A DNA stretch of 64,000 bases from NCBI GenBank assembly GCA_963758845.1, contig CAVWWX010000002.1:1922001-1986000 (forward strand), in the 5' to 3' direction. The stretch is from JBDTSW01 sp963758845. GTDB lineage: Bacteria > Actinomycetota > Thermoleophilia > Solirubrobacterales > 70-9. Below the pieces are notes generated by a model. That model made no database searches. It saw only the letters and a list, made by a program, of their open reading frames with translations, and was not told the DNA's origin. The position numbers and the translations under genes were made by a program. Below, piece by piece: positions 1 to 7,844 of this stretch. Within the stretch, counting starts at the first letter, position 1. Each line of letters starts with the position of its first letter.

Positions 1-2
1 AC

Positions 3-383
3 CTCGAGACCGTTCGCGAGGAGGGCCCGAGGCTGATCGGCAACGTCGCGATCGAGGTCGACCTGGGCCAGGGCCCGTTCACGGTCGCCGGCTTCGAGAA
101 CCACGGCGGCCGCACGCACCTCGGCCTCCAGGCGACACCTCTCGGCAAGGTGGTCAAGGGCTTCGGCAACAACGGGCGCGACGGGTTCGAGGGGGTCCGC
201 CGCGACAACATGTTCGGCACCTATCTCCACGGGCCGCTGCTGCCGAAGAACGCCAGGCTCGCCGACCGCCTGATCGCGCTGGCCCTGGCCCGGCGCGAGG
301 GCTCCGAGCCCCAGCTCGAGCCACTCGACGACCGCCTCGAGGATGCCGCGCACGAATCGGCGCGCGCGGCGGCGCTCGCCTAG
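3..383 (+). CDS. gatD: Lipid II isoglutaminyl synthase (glutamine-hydrolysing) subunit GatD, 3' part
   Basis: This is the C-terminal part of a class I glutamine amidotransferase of the CobB/CobQ type. The frame is open from the left edge to a TAG at 381-383, so the start lies outside the window. The residues GFENHGGRT, GNNGRDG and GTYLHGPLLPKN match GatD, the glutaminase partner of MurT. That pair amidates the D-glutamate of the lipid II stem peptide. The His of YLHGP is the expected member of the catalytic triad; the Cys nucleophile would lie upstream. murT is expected next to it but is not visible. The TAG overlaps the stop of the convergent dut gene through the palindrome CTAG at 380-383. 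Family assignment is firm; the exact partner is inferred. Confidence 0.85.
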   Translation, partial: LETVREEGPRLIGNVAIEVDLGQGPFTVAGFENHGGRTHLGLQATPLGKVVKGFGNNGRDGFEGVRRDNMFGTYLHGPLLPKNARLADRLIALALARREGSEPQLEPLDDRLEDAAHESARAAALA

Positions 384-811
384 CGCCCGCTCGACCCGAA
401 GCCCCCCTCGCCCCGGGCGCTGGCTGACAGCTCCGCCGCCTCGACCGGCTTCGCCCCCGCATATGGCGTCAGCAGGAGCTGGGCGATGCGGTCACCGACG
501 CCGATCTCGAACGGCTCACTCGCGTCCGTGTTGAGCAGCAGGACGCGGACCTCGCCCCGATAGCCGGAGTCGATCAGGCCCGGCGAGTTGACGATGGCGA
601 TGCCGTGGCGGGCCGCGAGGCCCGAGCGTGGCAGGACCAGGCCGGCGTGGCCCTCGGGGATCTCGACCGCGATGCCGGTGCCGACCGAGGCCCGGTCGCC
701 TGGGCCCAGGATCGCGGGCTCGGCCGCGTAGAGGTCAAGCCCGGCGTCCCCCTCGTGCGCGCGCGCCGGCGGCGTCGCGGCGTCGCTCAGCAGGTGGATC
801 GGGAGGTCCAC
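380..811 (-). CDS. dut: Deoxyuridine 5'-triphosphate nucleotidohydrolase (dUTPase)
   Basis: Trimeric dUTPase that hydrolyses dUTP to dUMP and pyrophosphate, keeping uracil out of DNA and supplying dUMP for thymidylate synthesis. All five family motifs are visible in order: DAGLDLYA, PRSGLA, IDSGYRGEV, RIAQLLL and the C-terminal GEGGFGSSG that closes over the active site. I chose the GTG at 811 (protein begins VDLPIHLL, 143 residues), because an upstream in-frame start at 883 would overlap hflX by 44 bases and add a low-complexity tail absent from the family. It follows hflX on the same strand after 28 bases, so the two may be co-transcribed. It ends convergently on gatD with shared stop-codon bases. 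Confidence 0.95.
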   Translation of the reverse strand: MDLPIHLLSDAATPPARAHEGDAGLDLYAAEPAILGPGDRASVGTGIAVEIPEGHAGLVLPRSGLAARHGIAIVNSPGLIDSGYRGEVRVLLLNTDASEPFEIGVGDRIAQLLLTPYAGAKPVEAAELSASARGEGGFGSSGR

Positions 812-839
812 ACGGCTCAGGCTAGCCGTCGCCGGAGCG

Positions 840-2198
840 TCAGCCCGGCGGGCCGCCGTTGGCGGTCGCGCCGCTGACCGCAAACTCCGCGAACCGATGG
901 GTCAGCGAGGCCGGGACCCGCGCCTTGACCAGCACGCCCTCGGCGGTGTCCTCGCGCTCGAGGTCGCCCGCCAGCGCGTGGAGCTCGGAGAGGAGGGCGC
1001 CCTGGTCGTAGGGGACCAACAGCTCGACGGGGCGCAGCGTCGCCTCGAAGGCCTGGGCGATCCGGTCGCGGAGCTCACCCAGGCCCTCCCCGGTGACGGC
1101 CGAGACGCCCACAACGTCGCGGCGGCCCACCAGCAGGTCGCTGCGCTCGCCGGGGGCCAGGAGGTCGATCTTGTTGAAGGCGAGCAGGCGCGGGCGGTCG
1201 CCTGCCCCCAGCTCCTCGAGCACGAGGTCCACCGCCTCGATCGCGCCGTCACGCTCGGCCGCGGGCTCGGAGCCGTCCACGACGTGCACGATCAGGTCGG
1301 CGCGGCGCGTCTCCTCGAGGGTGGCCATGAACGCCTCGACCAGCTGGTGGGGCAGCTTGCGGATGAAGCCGACCGTGTCGGTCATCAGGTAGTCCCGGCC
1401 CTCGTGGCGGTACGAGCGGGTGGTCGGGTCGAGCGTGTGGAAGAGCCTGTCCCCCACTCCGACCTCGGCCCCCGTGATCGCGTTCAGAAGGGTCGACTTG
1501 CCGGCGTTGGTGTAGCCGGCCAGCGCCACCCTCGGGACGCTCGCGGCGTCGCGACGGGCCCGCATCACCGAGCGGTTTCTCTCCAGGCCCTTCAGGCGGC
1601 GACGCAGGGCCGAGATCCGGTCGCGCGCCAGCCGACGGTCGGTCTCGATCTGGGACTCGCCCGGGCCCCTGGTGCCGATGCCGCCGTCCATGCGCCCGGC
1701 GCCGAGGCGCTCGAGGTGCGTCCACAGCCCGCGCATGCGCGCGAGGTTGTATTCCAGCTGCGCCAGCTCCACCTGAAGCTTTCCCTCCGCCGTGTGGGCA
1801 TGGGAGGCGAAGATGTCGAGGATCACGGCGGTGCGGTCGATCACGGGTACGCCCAGCGCCGCCTCGAGGTTCCGCTCCTGGCGGGGGGCCAGCTCGTCGT
1901 CGGTGGCCACCAGGTTCGCGTTCGATCGCTTGATCTCGGACTTCAGCTCGTCGACCTTGCCGCGGCCCAGGTAGCGGTCGGGGTCCGGCTCGGGTCGGAT
2001 CTGCGTCATCTCGCCCGCCGTCGCGACCCCGGCGGTGCGCAAGAGCTCCTTCAGCTCGGCGAGTGCGTCGCCCTCGCCGGGGTCCCCGTGCACGACGCCG
2101 ACGGCGAGGGCGCGCTGGCGGGCGCGGGCGTTGGCGACGCCGGCAGCGCCGGCGCCGTTCGAGGTCTGCTTCAACCGGCCCTGGCGCGTTCGATCCAC
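840..2198 (-). CDS. hflX: Ribosome-associated GTPase HflX
   Basis: GTPase of the HflX family that binds the 50S subunit and helps split or rescue stalled ribosomes. The N-terminal HflX domain carries the family core GTRGPGESQIETDRR. The GTPase domain follows, with G1 GYTNAGKST, G3 DTVGFI and G4 NKIDLL; the C-terminal domain ends at PPG. The frame is open further upstream to 2420 but that stretch overlaps the neighbouring gene and is Arg/Ser/Thr junk. The GTG at 2198 gives a 452-residue protein. A TACACT box (2206-2211) ends seven bases before this GTG, a spacing that suits a leaderless transcript. The gene sits between a GH114-like gene and dut, all on the minus strand. Confidence 0.93.
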   Translation of the reverse strand: MDRTRQGRLKQTSNGAGAAGVANARARQRALAVGVVHGDPGEGDALAELKELLRTAGVATAGEMTQIRPEPDPDRYLGRGKVDELKSEIKRSNANLVATDDELAPRQERNLEAALGVPVIDRTAVILDIFASHAHTAEGKLQVELAQLEYNLARMRGLWTHLERLGAGRMDGGIGTRGPGESQIETDRRLARDRISALRRRLKGLERNRSVMRARRDAASVPRVALAGYTNAGKSTLLNAITGAEVGVGDRLFHTLDPTTRSYRHEGRDYLMTDTVGFIRKLPHQLVEAFMATLEETRRADLIVHVVDGSEPAAERDGAIEAVDLVLEELGAGDRPRLLAFNKIDLLAPGERSDLLVGRRDVVGVSAVTGEGLGELRDRIAQAFEATLRPVELLVPYDQGALLSELHALAGDLEREDTAEGVLVKARVPASLTHRFAEFAVSGATANGGPPG

Positions 2199-2241
2199 GG
2201 CTTTCAGTGTAGGCGCCGCCTCAGCGGGCGTCCGGGCGCGT

Positions 2242-3171
2242 TCAGCAGTCCGGCGGGTTCGCCTCGACGGCGTCCCGCGTGAGGCCGATGTTCGCCAGGT
2301 ATGAAAGCGCGCCGACGCTCTCGGCGTTGGTGACCGCCTCGCACTCGGCGGCGCTGAAGCCGTCCTCGATGTCGACGTAGTCGGTGGCGGCCGTGACGAG
2401 CCCGGCGCCCGCGATCTCATCGAGCTCGGCGAGCGCGTCCTCGCGGTCGGCGTTCCGGTTCTTCACGTACCGCCGGCGGTCGAAGTCATAGGTCCAGGTG
2501 ACGTCCTCTCGGTTCCAGCCGTCCAGATGGTCGATCAGGGGGTCGACACCCTGGCCCGGATAGCCCTCGAGCACCCCGGGCGCGCCGTTCTGGGCGAACA
2601 GGTCCCCGGCGCCGCCCACGAGCTCGTCGAGGTCGGCCACGAGCTCGCCCATGCCGGCGCGCTGCTTGCGATGCTTCTTCACCTCGACCATGTCGACGTT
2701 GTCGAGGAAGAGCCCGTCGAATCCCTTCGCGAGGATCTCGTCCTCGGCGATCGAGGTCAGCTTGCGCCGCAGGCCCGCCTTCGACGTGTCCGCGTACCAC
2801 TCGTCCTTCCAGTCCTGCCAGGCGGCGAGGCGGTAGCGCTTGACCTGGCCGTACCAGGAGCGCCATTTCTCGATCGTCCCGACGCTCAGGTAGCCGAGGA
2901 CCCGTGTGCCCCGGTTCTGCATCGCCGTGATCTCGGCCTGGGTGGCCTCCTCGCCGTCGACCACGACCAGGTCGAAGCCGGCGTATCGAGTCCCCACCTG
3001 CTCGGCGTTTCCGTCGAGCGTGTGGTTGCCGATCGCGAACGCGAAGCTCTGCGGGGGCGTGCCGCCACGACGCTCCTCCGCGGGGGCGGGGCCGCCCACC
3101 ACGACGCCGACCAGGGCCACGGCCCCGGCAGCGCCCGCGGCGATCGTTCCACGCTTCATCGCCTTACTCAT
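2242..3171 (-). CDS. Exported GH114-like endo-alpha-1,4-polygalactosaminidase family protein
   Basis: Predicted secreted protein of 309 residues with a TIM-barrel fold of glycoside hydrolase family 114 (TM1410-like). The first about 30 residues form a signal peptide: a basic start (MSKAMKRG), a hydrophobic Ala/Val stretch and small residues before APAEE. The mature part shows GFDLVVVDGEEA, GYLSVGTIE, the conserved GFDGLFLDNVDMV strand with acidic residues at the barrel mouth, and a late YVDIEDG strand. Characterised relatives cut alpha-1,4 galactosamine polymers. The substrate here is unknown, and many family members are unstudied. It is divergent from the epimerase gene at 3215 with 43 bases between the starts. 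Family call is good; activity is inferred. Confidence 0.75.
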   Translation of the reverse strand: MSKAMKRGTIAAGAAGAVALVGVVVGGPAPAEERRGGTPPQSFAFAIGNHTLDGNAEQVGTRYAGFDLVVVDGEEATQAEITAMQNRGTRVLGYLSVGTIEKWRSWYGQVKRYRLAAWQDWKDEWYADTSKAGLRRKLTSIAEDEILAKGFDGLFLDNVDMVEVKKHRKQRAGMGELVADLDELVGGAGDLFAQNGAPGVLEGYPGQGVDPLIDHLDGWNREDVTWTYDFDRRRYVKNRNADREDALAELDEIAGAGLVTAATDYVDIEDGFSAAECEAVTNAESVGALSYLANIGLTRDAVEANPPDC

Positions 3172-3214
3172 CGTCAGCCTCGCCTCCCGCCTTGACAGGA
3201 TAGGCTCGGATCAC

Positions 3215-4195
3215 GTGAAGGTCTTCATCACCGGGGGCACAGGCTTCATCGGCGGCCACGTGGTCCGCCTGCTGCGCGACCGTGGCGACGACGTCCGGGC
3301 GCTGGTCCGCGACCCGGCGAAGGCGAGCGCCCTCAGCGGCCAGGGCTGCGAGCTGATCCAGGGCACGCTGACCGACGCGCCCGCGATCAGCGACGGGCTG
3401 GAGGGGTGCGACGCCGTGATCCACAACGCCGCCATCTACGAGGTCGGGATCCCGGACTCGCGCCGGCGTGAGATGTACGAGTCGAACGTCCTGGGCACCG
3501 AGAACGTGCTGCGTGCCGCGCTGGACGCCAAGGTGGCCAAGGTCGTCTACGTCTCGACGGTCGGCGCCTTCGGCAACACCCACGGGCGCGTCGTCGACGA
3601 GGGCTACGAGCACCCTGGACGGGAGTTCACCTCCTACTACGAGCAGACGAAGTACGAGGCCCACCAGGTCGCGAAGCGCCTGATCGCCGAGGAGGGCCTG
3701 CCGTGCGTGATCGTGCAGCCGGGCGGCGTCTACGGGCCCGACGACCATTCCGCGATCGGCAAGCAGATGAACGACTTCCTGGCAGGACGGATGCCGCTGA
3801 TCGCGTTCCCGGACCTGGGCATGAACATGGTCCACGTCGACGACGTCGCCGCCGGCGTTCTGCTTGCGCTGGACGCCGGCAAGCCCGGCGAGGCCTACGT
3901 GCTGGGCGGGCAGATCACGACGATGCGGGAACTGATCGAGACGCTCGCGAAGGTCTCCGGGCGCAAGGCGCCCAAGCGGGCCATGCCCACCGGGCTCCTG
4001 AAGGCGCTGACGCCGATCGGCCCCGCCGTCGGCAAGCTCATGGGACAGCCCCCGAACCTCCGCGAACTGATCTCCTCGGCTGACGGCGTCACCTTCTGGG
4101 CCAAGCACGACAAGGCCATGAGCGAGCTCGACTACTCGCCGCGGAACCTCGAGCAGGGCCTGCGCGACACGCTCACCGCTGAAGGCAAGCTCTAG
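3215..4195 (+). CDS. NAD(P)-dependent epimerase/reductase (extended SDR, dihydroflavonol-reductase-like)
   Basis: Extended short-chain dehydrogenase/reductase of 326 residues. The Rossmann glycine motif is at the very N-terminus (GGTGFIGGH), and the catalytic Tyr-Lys pair is in SYYEQTKYEAH with a Ser in VYVSTVGAFG. The GVYGPDD and HVDDVAAG segments are typical of the atypical or extended SDR group that includes dihydroflavonol-4-reductase-like proteins and sugar-nucleotide epimerases. The substrate cannot be read from sequence. The GTG at 3215 places the glycine motif at the usual distance from the start; the open frame further upstream runs antisense to the GH114 gene. It stands alone on the plus strand, followed after 153 bases by the SRPBCC gene. 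Confidence 0.85.
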   Translation: MKVFITGGTGFIGGHVVRLLRDRGDDVRALVRDPAKASALSGQGCELIQGTLTDAPAISDGLEGCDAVIHNAAIYEVGIPDSRRREMYESNVLGTENVLRAALDAKVAKVVYVSTVGAFGNTHGRVVDEGYEHPGREFTSYYEQTKYEAHQVAKRLIAEEGLPCVIVQPGGVYGPDDHSAIGKQMNDFLAGRMPLIAFPDLGMNMVHVDDVAAGVLLALDAGKPGEAYVLGGQITTMRELIETLAKVSGRKAPKRAMPTGLLKALTPIGPAVGKLMGQPPNLRELISSADGVTFWAKHDKAMSELDYSPRNLEQGLRDTLTAEGKL

Positions 4196-4348
4196 CCCCC
4201 GTCGTCGCGCAGCCCTGCTCGAAGAACCCGATGACCCGCTGCTCGAACTCCTCGGGCTCGGCGGAAACGCGAGGCAGACCCCTATACCGGGATTGGCGAA
4301 ATGAGGGACACTCGCGAAGGGTCGGATGTCTGAAGGGGAGGAGCCAGG

Positions 4349-4801
4349 ATGAGCTCAACCGTGCACGTCCAGGAGTCCGTGACGATCGCGAGGCCGCCGG
4401 CCGAGGTCTGGGACGCGATCGCCGACTACTCGTTCGACCGCGAGTGGCGGAAGGGGCTCTCGGACATGACACCGGATCCGCCGGGGGGCCCCGCGGTCGG
4501 CACCAAGGTCCACGAGGTCGTCCGGAACTCCGGCCGTGACTACGTCGCCGACACGGTCGTCACCGAGCTGGATCCGGGCGTGTCCTATCGCTTCAGCGGC
4601 AGCGGCACGATCGGCGCGCTCAGCGGCGCCCGGGCCGTGCGCCCGAGCCCGGACGGGAACGGGTCGGCGTTCACCTACGAGATCGAGCTCCAGCCAACCG
4701 GGGGCATGCGCCTGCTCCGCCCCGTGCTCGGCGCGATGGTTCGCTCGAACCTGAAGAAGGACCTCCAGCGGCTTCGGGACCTGCTGGAGCGCGACCGCTG
4801 A
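4349..4801 (+). CDS. SRPBCC (START/polyketide-cyclase-like) family protein
   Basis: Small 150-residue protein of the SRPBCC helix-grip superfamily, which binds hydrophobic ligands in a deep cavity. The opening strand VHVQESVTIARPPAEVW followed by DAIADY is the standard start of polyketide_cyc2-type domains. The C-terminal helix (MVRSNLKKDLQRLRDLLE) matches the long terminal helix of the fold. A strong ribosome site, GGGGAGGAG, lies eight bases before the ATG. No catalytic residue set is recognisable, so a specific reaction cannot be given. It is convergent with the glutamate decarboxylase gene, with 27 bases between the stops. Confidence 0.8.
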   Translation: MSSTVHVQESVTIARPPAEVWDAIADYSFDREWRKGLSDMTPDPPGGPAVGTKVHEVVRNSGRDYVADTVVTELDPGVSYRFSGSGTIGALSGARAVRPSPDGNGSAFTYEIELQPTGGMRLLRPVLGAMVRSNLKKDLQRLRDLLERDR

Positions 4802-4828
4802 GCCGTCCGCGCGGCATGCGGGCGCGGC

Positions 4829-6202
4829 TCAGTGCGTGACGCTGGTCTTCACCAGCCTGCGCTCGGACTCGCTCACCGGCCCCTTCTTCTCGAGCGTCTC
4901 GATCGCCTGGGCGATGTCGCTGTCGAGCGTGTTGACCAGCGAGCGGCTGAGGTTGAGCTTGACCAGGGCGCGCATCATCTTCACGTCCTGGGCGTTCGGG
5001 GGCATCGTGTACGCGGGCAACATCCAGCCTCGCTCGGCGGCGAGCTGGAAGGAGATGTCGAACTCGTCGTAGGGATGCTCGTCGGCCAGGTTGAAGGCGA
5101 CCAGGGGCAGCGTCTCCGCGTCGGCCCCGATGATCTGGAATTTGCCGATCGCCTCGATGTCCTTGGCCAGGGACTGCGCGTTCTCCTGCATGATCTCCAT
5201 GATCCTGCGGTACCCAGCCTTCCCGAAGCGGACGAAGTTGTAGTACTGGGCGAGGACCATCGACGAGCCGGTCGAGAAGTTGAGCGTGAACGTGGCGTCG
5301 GTCTTGCCGAGGTAGTTCTCGTAGAAGACGAGGTCCTCGGCCAGATCGGACTTCTCCCGGAAGATCAGCCAGCCGATCCCGGGGTAGACGAGCCCGAACT
5401 TGTGACCCGAGGCGTTGATCGAGCGCACCTGCTCGAGTCGGAAGTCCCACTCGGAGTGCGGGTAGAGGAAGGGCCAGACGAAGGCGCCGCTGGCGCCGTC
5501 GATGTGGAGTGGGACGTCGAGGCCCTTCTTGTCCTTCAGCTCGACGAGGAGGTCGTTGATCCCCACCACGTCGTCGGCGTGGCCGGTGAAGGTCGTGCCG
5601 ACGACCGCCGCAACGCCGATCGTGTTCTCGTCGATGTGCGGCTCGACGTCCTCGGGTCCGATCGTGTACTTCCCGGCCTGTAGCGGCACGATCCGCGGCT
5701 CGACGTCGAAGTACCGGCAGAACTTCTCCCAGACGACGTGGACGTCGCCGCCGAAGACGAGGTTCGGGGAGTCGGTCGCCTTGCCGTCGGCCTCGCGGCG
5801 CTCGCGCCACTTCCACTTCAGCGACAGCGCGCCGAGCATGATCGCCTCGGACGAGCCCTGCGTGCTCGTCCCCGTGGTCTCGCCGGGCGCGTGGAAGAGC
5901 TCGGCGAGCATCCGCACGCAGCGCTGCTGGATCTCGAACGTCTGCGGATACTCGGCGTGGTCGATGAAGTTGCGATGGAGGTTGTCGTCGATCACGCGCC
6001 GCGCCTCGGGCTCCATCCAGGTGGTCACGAAGGTCGCCAGGTTGCGCTCAGGGATGCCCTCCACGGCGAGCTCCTCGCTGACCAGGCGCATTGCCGCGAT
6101 CGCCGTCATCGGGGTCTCTGGGATCGCCTGATCGGGAGCGGCCTCGGTGAGGAAGGCGCCCGGCGCCTCCATCTGGAGAAAGTCTGGTAACTCGCTGATC
6201 AA
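4829..6202 (-). CDS. gadB: Glutamate decarboxylase (PLP-dependent)
   Basis: PLP-dependent group II decarboxylase that converts L-glutamate to GABA and CO2. Visible features are NLATFVTTWMEPEA near the N-terminus, the substrate loop STQGSSEAIMLG, the strand DVPLHIDGASGAF with the PLP-interacting Asp, and the Schiff-base lysine in SINASGHKFGLVYPG. The C-terminus ends in KTSVTH. Length is 457 residues from a TTG at 6202, preceded by AAGGGG; typical GAD proteins have about 465. An ATG at 6172 is the alternative start but has no ribosome site. It lies 20 bases after ridA in the same direction, downstream of dapL, so a PLP enzyme and a RidA deaminase share a transcript. No linked glutamate/GABA antiporter is present, so a role in acid resistance is not shown. 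Confidence 0.9.
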   Translation of the reverse strand: MISELPDFLQMEAPGAFLTEAAPDQAIPETPMTAIAAMRLVSEELAVEGIPERNLATFVTTWMEPEARRVIDDNLHRNFIDHAEYPQTFEIQQRCVRMLAELFHAPGETTGTSTQGSSEAIMLGALSLKWKWRERREADGKATDSPNLVFGGDVHVVWEKFCRYFDVEPRIVPLQAGKYTIGPEDVEPHIDENTIGVAAVVGTTFTGHADDVVGINDLLVELKDKKGLDVPLHIDGASGAFVWPFLYPHSEWDFRLEQVRSINASGHKFGLVYPGIGWLIFREKSDLAEDLVFYENYLGKTDATFTLNFSTGSSMVLAQYYNFVRFGKAGYRRIMEIMQENAQSLAKDIEAIGKFQIIGADAETLPLVAFNLADEHPYDEFDISFQLAAERGWMLPAYTMPPNAQDVKMMRALVKLNLSRSLVNTLDSDIAQAIETLEKKGPVSESERRLVKTSVTH

Positions 6203-6222
6203 ATTCCCCTTCGGCGCGAAAC

Positions 6223-6631
6223 CTATCTGCTGGTCGGCCCGGGTGCCCGCCGAGGCTGCGCCTCGGCCTCGATCTCGACCTTCCAACGCGGGTCGAGCAG
6301 CGCCGCGACGACGACCATCGTCGCGGCTGGCCGGACGTCCCCCAGCACCTCGCGGTGCGCCTCGCCGACGGCCTCGGCGTGATCGGGGGAGGTCACGAAC
6401 ATCCGGGTGCGCACGACGTCCTCCAACCCGGCGCCCAAGCTCGGTCAGCGCGAGCGCGATGATCTCCAGGCAGCGTCGCGCCTGCACGCCCGGATCCGGG
6501 TCGCACTCCCCGTCGGGCCACACCGGGCCGGTGCCCGACACCAAGACCCGGTCGCCCGCGCGCACGGCGCGGGAGAAGCCATAGCGAGGCTCGAAAGGCG
6601 ATGCCGAGGAGACGCGGTCGCGGTCCCCCAT
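6223..6631 (-). CDS. ridA: RidA/YjgF/Rut family enamine-imine deaminase (frame interrupted)
   Basis: RidA proteins hydrolyse reactive enamine/imine intermediates such as 2-aminoacrylate released by PLP enzymes. The N-terminal half (SPFEPRYGFSRAVRAGD, VLVSGTGPVWPDG) and the C-terminal half (VVRTRMFVTSPDHAEAVG, RPAATMVVVAALLDP, VEIEAEA with the conserved Glu) are both intact. They lie in different frames. Removing one base from the CCC run at 6434-6436 joins them as ALTELGAGLEDVVRTR, a normal RidA core. The break is either a true one-base insertion or an indel error; other frame breaks in the window favour error. The ATG at 6631 is six bases past the dapL stop, and the TAG is 20 bases before the decarboxylase start. 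Confidence 0.8.
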
Positions 6632-6637
6632 CGCAGC

Positions 6638-7807
6638 TCAGGCGAGGTGCTCGCGGATCCGCTTGACGGCCTCGGTGATGCGCGCGTCCGGCGTCGTCAG
6701 CGAGATCCGGAAGAAGCCCTCGCCGGAGGGCCCGTACATCGAGCCCGGCGAGATCACGACCGCCGCCTCCTCCAGCGCCAGCTCGGCGAACGAGGTGGAC
6801 GTGTGCCCCTCGGGCACCGGGGCCCAGACGTAGATCGTCCCCTTCGGCGCCTTGACCTCGACACCGACCTCGCGCAGCGCTTCGACCAGCAGGTCGCGCC
6901 GGCGCGCGTAGATCGCGTTCATCTCCTCCAGCGGCTTGCGCGACCCGTCGAGGGCCGCCGCGCCGGCCAGCTGGACGGCCTCGAAGAGCCCCGAGTCGAC
7001 GTTGGTCTTCAGGCGCCAGTACGAGGCGATCGCGTCTGCGTTGCCGAGGATCGCCGCGCAGCGCCAGCCGGTCATGTTGAAGCCCTTCGACAGTGAGAAG
7101 ACCTCGACCCCGACCTCCTTGGCGCCCGGGGTGGCGAGGAAGCTGGGCGCGACGTAGCCGTCGTAGGTCGTCTCGGAGTAGGCGTTGTCGTGGACGACCA
7201 GGATCTCGTGCTCGCGCGCGAGCTCGACGACCTGCTCGAAGAACCCGTCGGGGACGACCGCCCCCGTGGGGTTGTTGGGGTAGTTGATGAACATCAGGCG
7301 CGCGCGCCGCAGCGTCTCGGCGTCGAGCTTGGACAGGTCGGGCGCGAAGCCCAGCTCGGGCTCGAGCGGCAGCAGGACGCTCCCGGCGCCGGCCAAGAGC
7401 GGACCGCCGGTGTAGACCGGGTAGCCCGGATCCGAGACGAGGGCGATGTCCCCCGGATCGAGGAAGGCGAAGCAGAGGTTGTAGATGCACTCCTTGGCGC
7501 CGATCGCCGGCATCACCTCGGTATCGGGGTCGATCTCGACGCCGAACCGCCGCTTGTAGAAGTTGGCGAGCGCGGTCCGGAACTCCTCCCGGCCTCGGTT
7601 CGAGGGGTACTTGTGAGTGCCCGGGTCGGCCACCGCGGCCTCCATCGCATCGACGATGTGAGGAAAGGTCGGATGGTCGGGATCGCCGATCCCCAGGCTG
7701 ATCACGTCGATGCCGGCAGCCCGCTTGTCCGCGACCTGCTTCTCGAGCTCGGCGAACCTGTAGGGCGGGATCGCCTCGAGACGCTTGGATGGGTCGGTGA
7801 GTGCCAT
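6638..7807 (-). CDS. dapL: LL-diaminopimelate aminotransferase (class I/II PLP aminotransferase)
   Basis: Fold-type I aminotransferase of 389 residues. The N-terminal YRFAELEKQVADKRAAG and ISLGIGDPDHPT, the middle FINYPNNPTGAV, and the PLP lysine in SLSKGFNMTGWR are those of LL-DAP aminotransferase (DapL2-type). The alternative is a related alanine or aspartate aminotransferase. DapL converts tetrahydrodipicolinate straight to LL-diaminopimelate, bypassing the succinylase or acetylase branches. The context supports this role: dapF is 37 bases upstream on the same strand, and dapA and dapB lie elsewhere in the window. RidA follows six bases downstream, which suits detoxification of PLP by-products. 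The start ATG is the only reasonable one. Confidence 0.85.
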   Translation of the reverse strand: MALTDPSKRLEAIPPYRFAELEKQVADKRAAGIDVISLGIGDPDHPTFPHIVDAMEAAVADPGTHKYPSNRGREEFRTALANFYKRRFGVEIDPDTEVMPAIGAKECIYNLCFAFLDPGDIALVSDPGYPVYTGGPLLAGAGSVLLPLEPELGFAPDLSKLDAETLRRARLMFINYPNNPTGAVVPDGFFEQVVELAREHEILVVHDNAYSETTYDGYVAPSFLATPGAKEVGVEVFSLSKGFNMTGWRCAAILGNADAIASYWRLKTNVDSGLFEAVQLAGAAALDGSRKPLEEMNAIYARRRDLLVEALREVGVEVKAPKGTIYVWAPVPEGHTSTSFAELALEEAAVVISPGSMYGPSGEGFFRISLTTPDARITEAVKRIREHLA

Positions 7808-7844
7808 CGGCCCGGCAGGCTAGCGGCGCGCGCCGACGCGCACC

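Noticed and set aside
812..883. Upstream extension of dut
   Set aside because: It overlaps hflX, and dUTPases begin at the strand starting at residue VDLPIHLL.
897..2282. Long open frames antisense to real genes (for example over hflX, amidase/dapB 30993-33533, pnp 34743-36818, carA/carB 52664-55312)
   Set aside because: They mirror the codon periodicity of GC-rich genes on the other strand, contain no family motifs and are rich in Arg/Gly/Asp/Leu runs. They are shadows.
4196..4262. Minus-strand peptide EPEEFEQRVIGFFEQG between the epimerase and SRPBCC genes
   Set aside because: It resembles the last helix of an alpha/beta hydrolase, perhaps a gene relic, but is too short to support a call.
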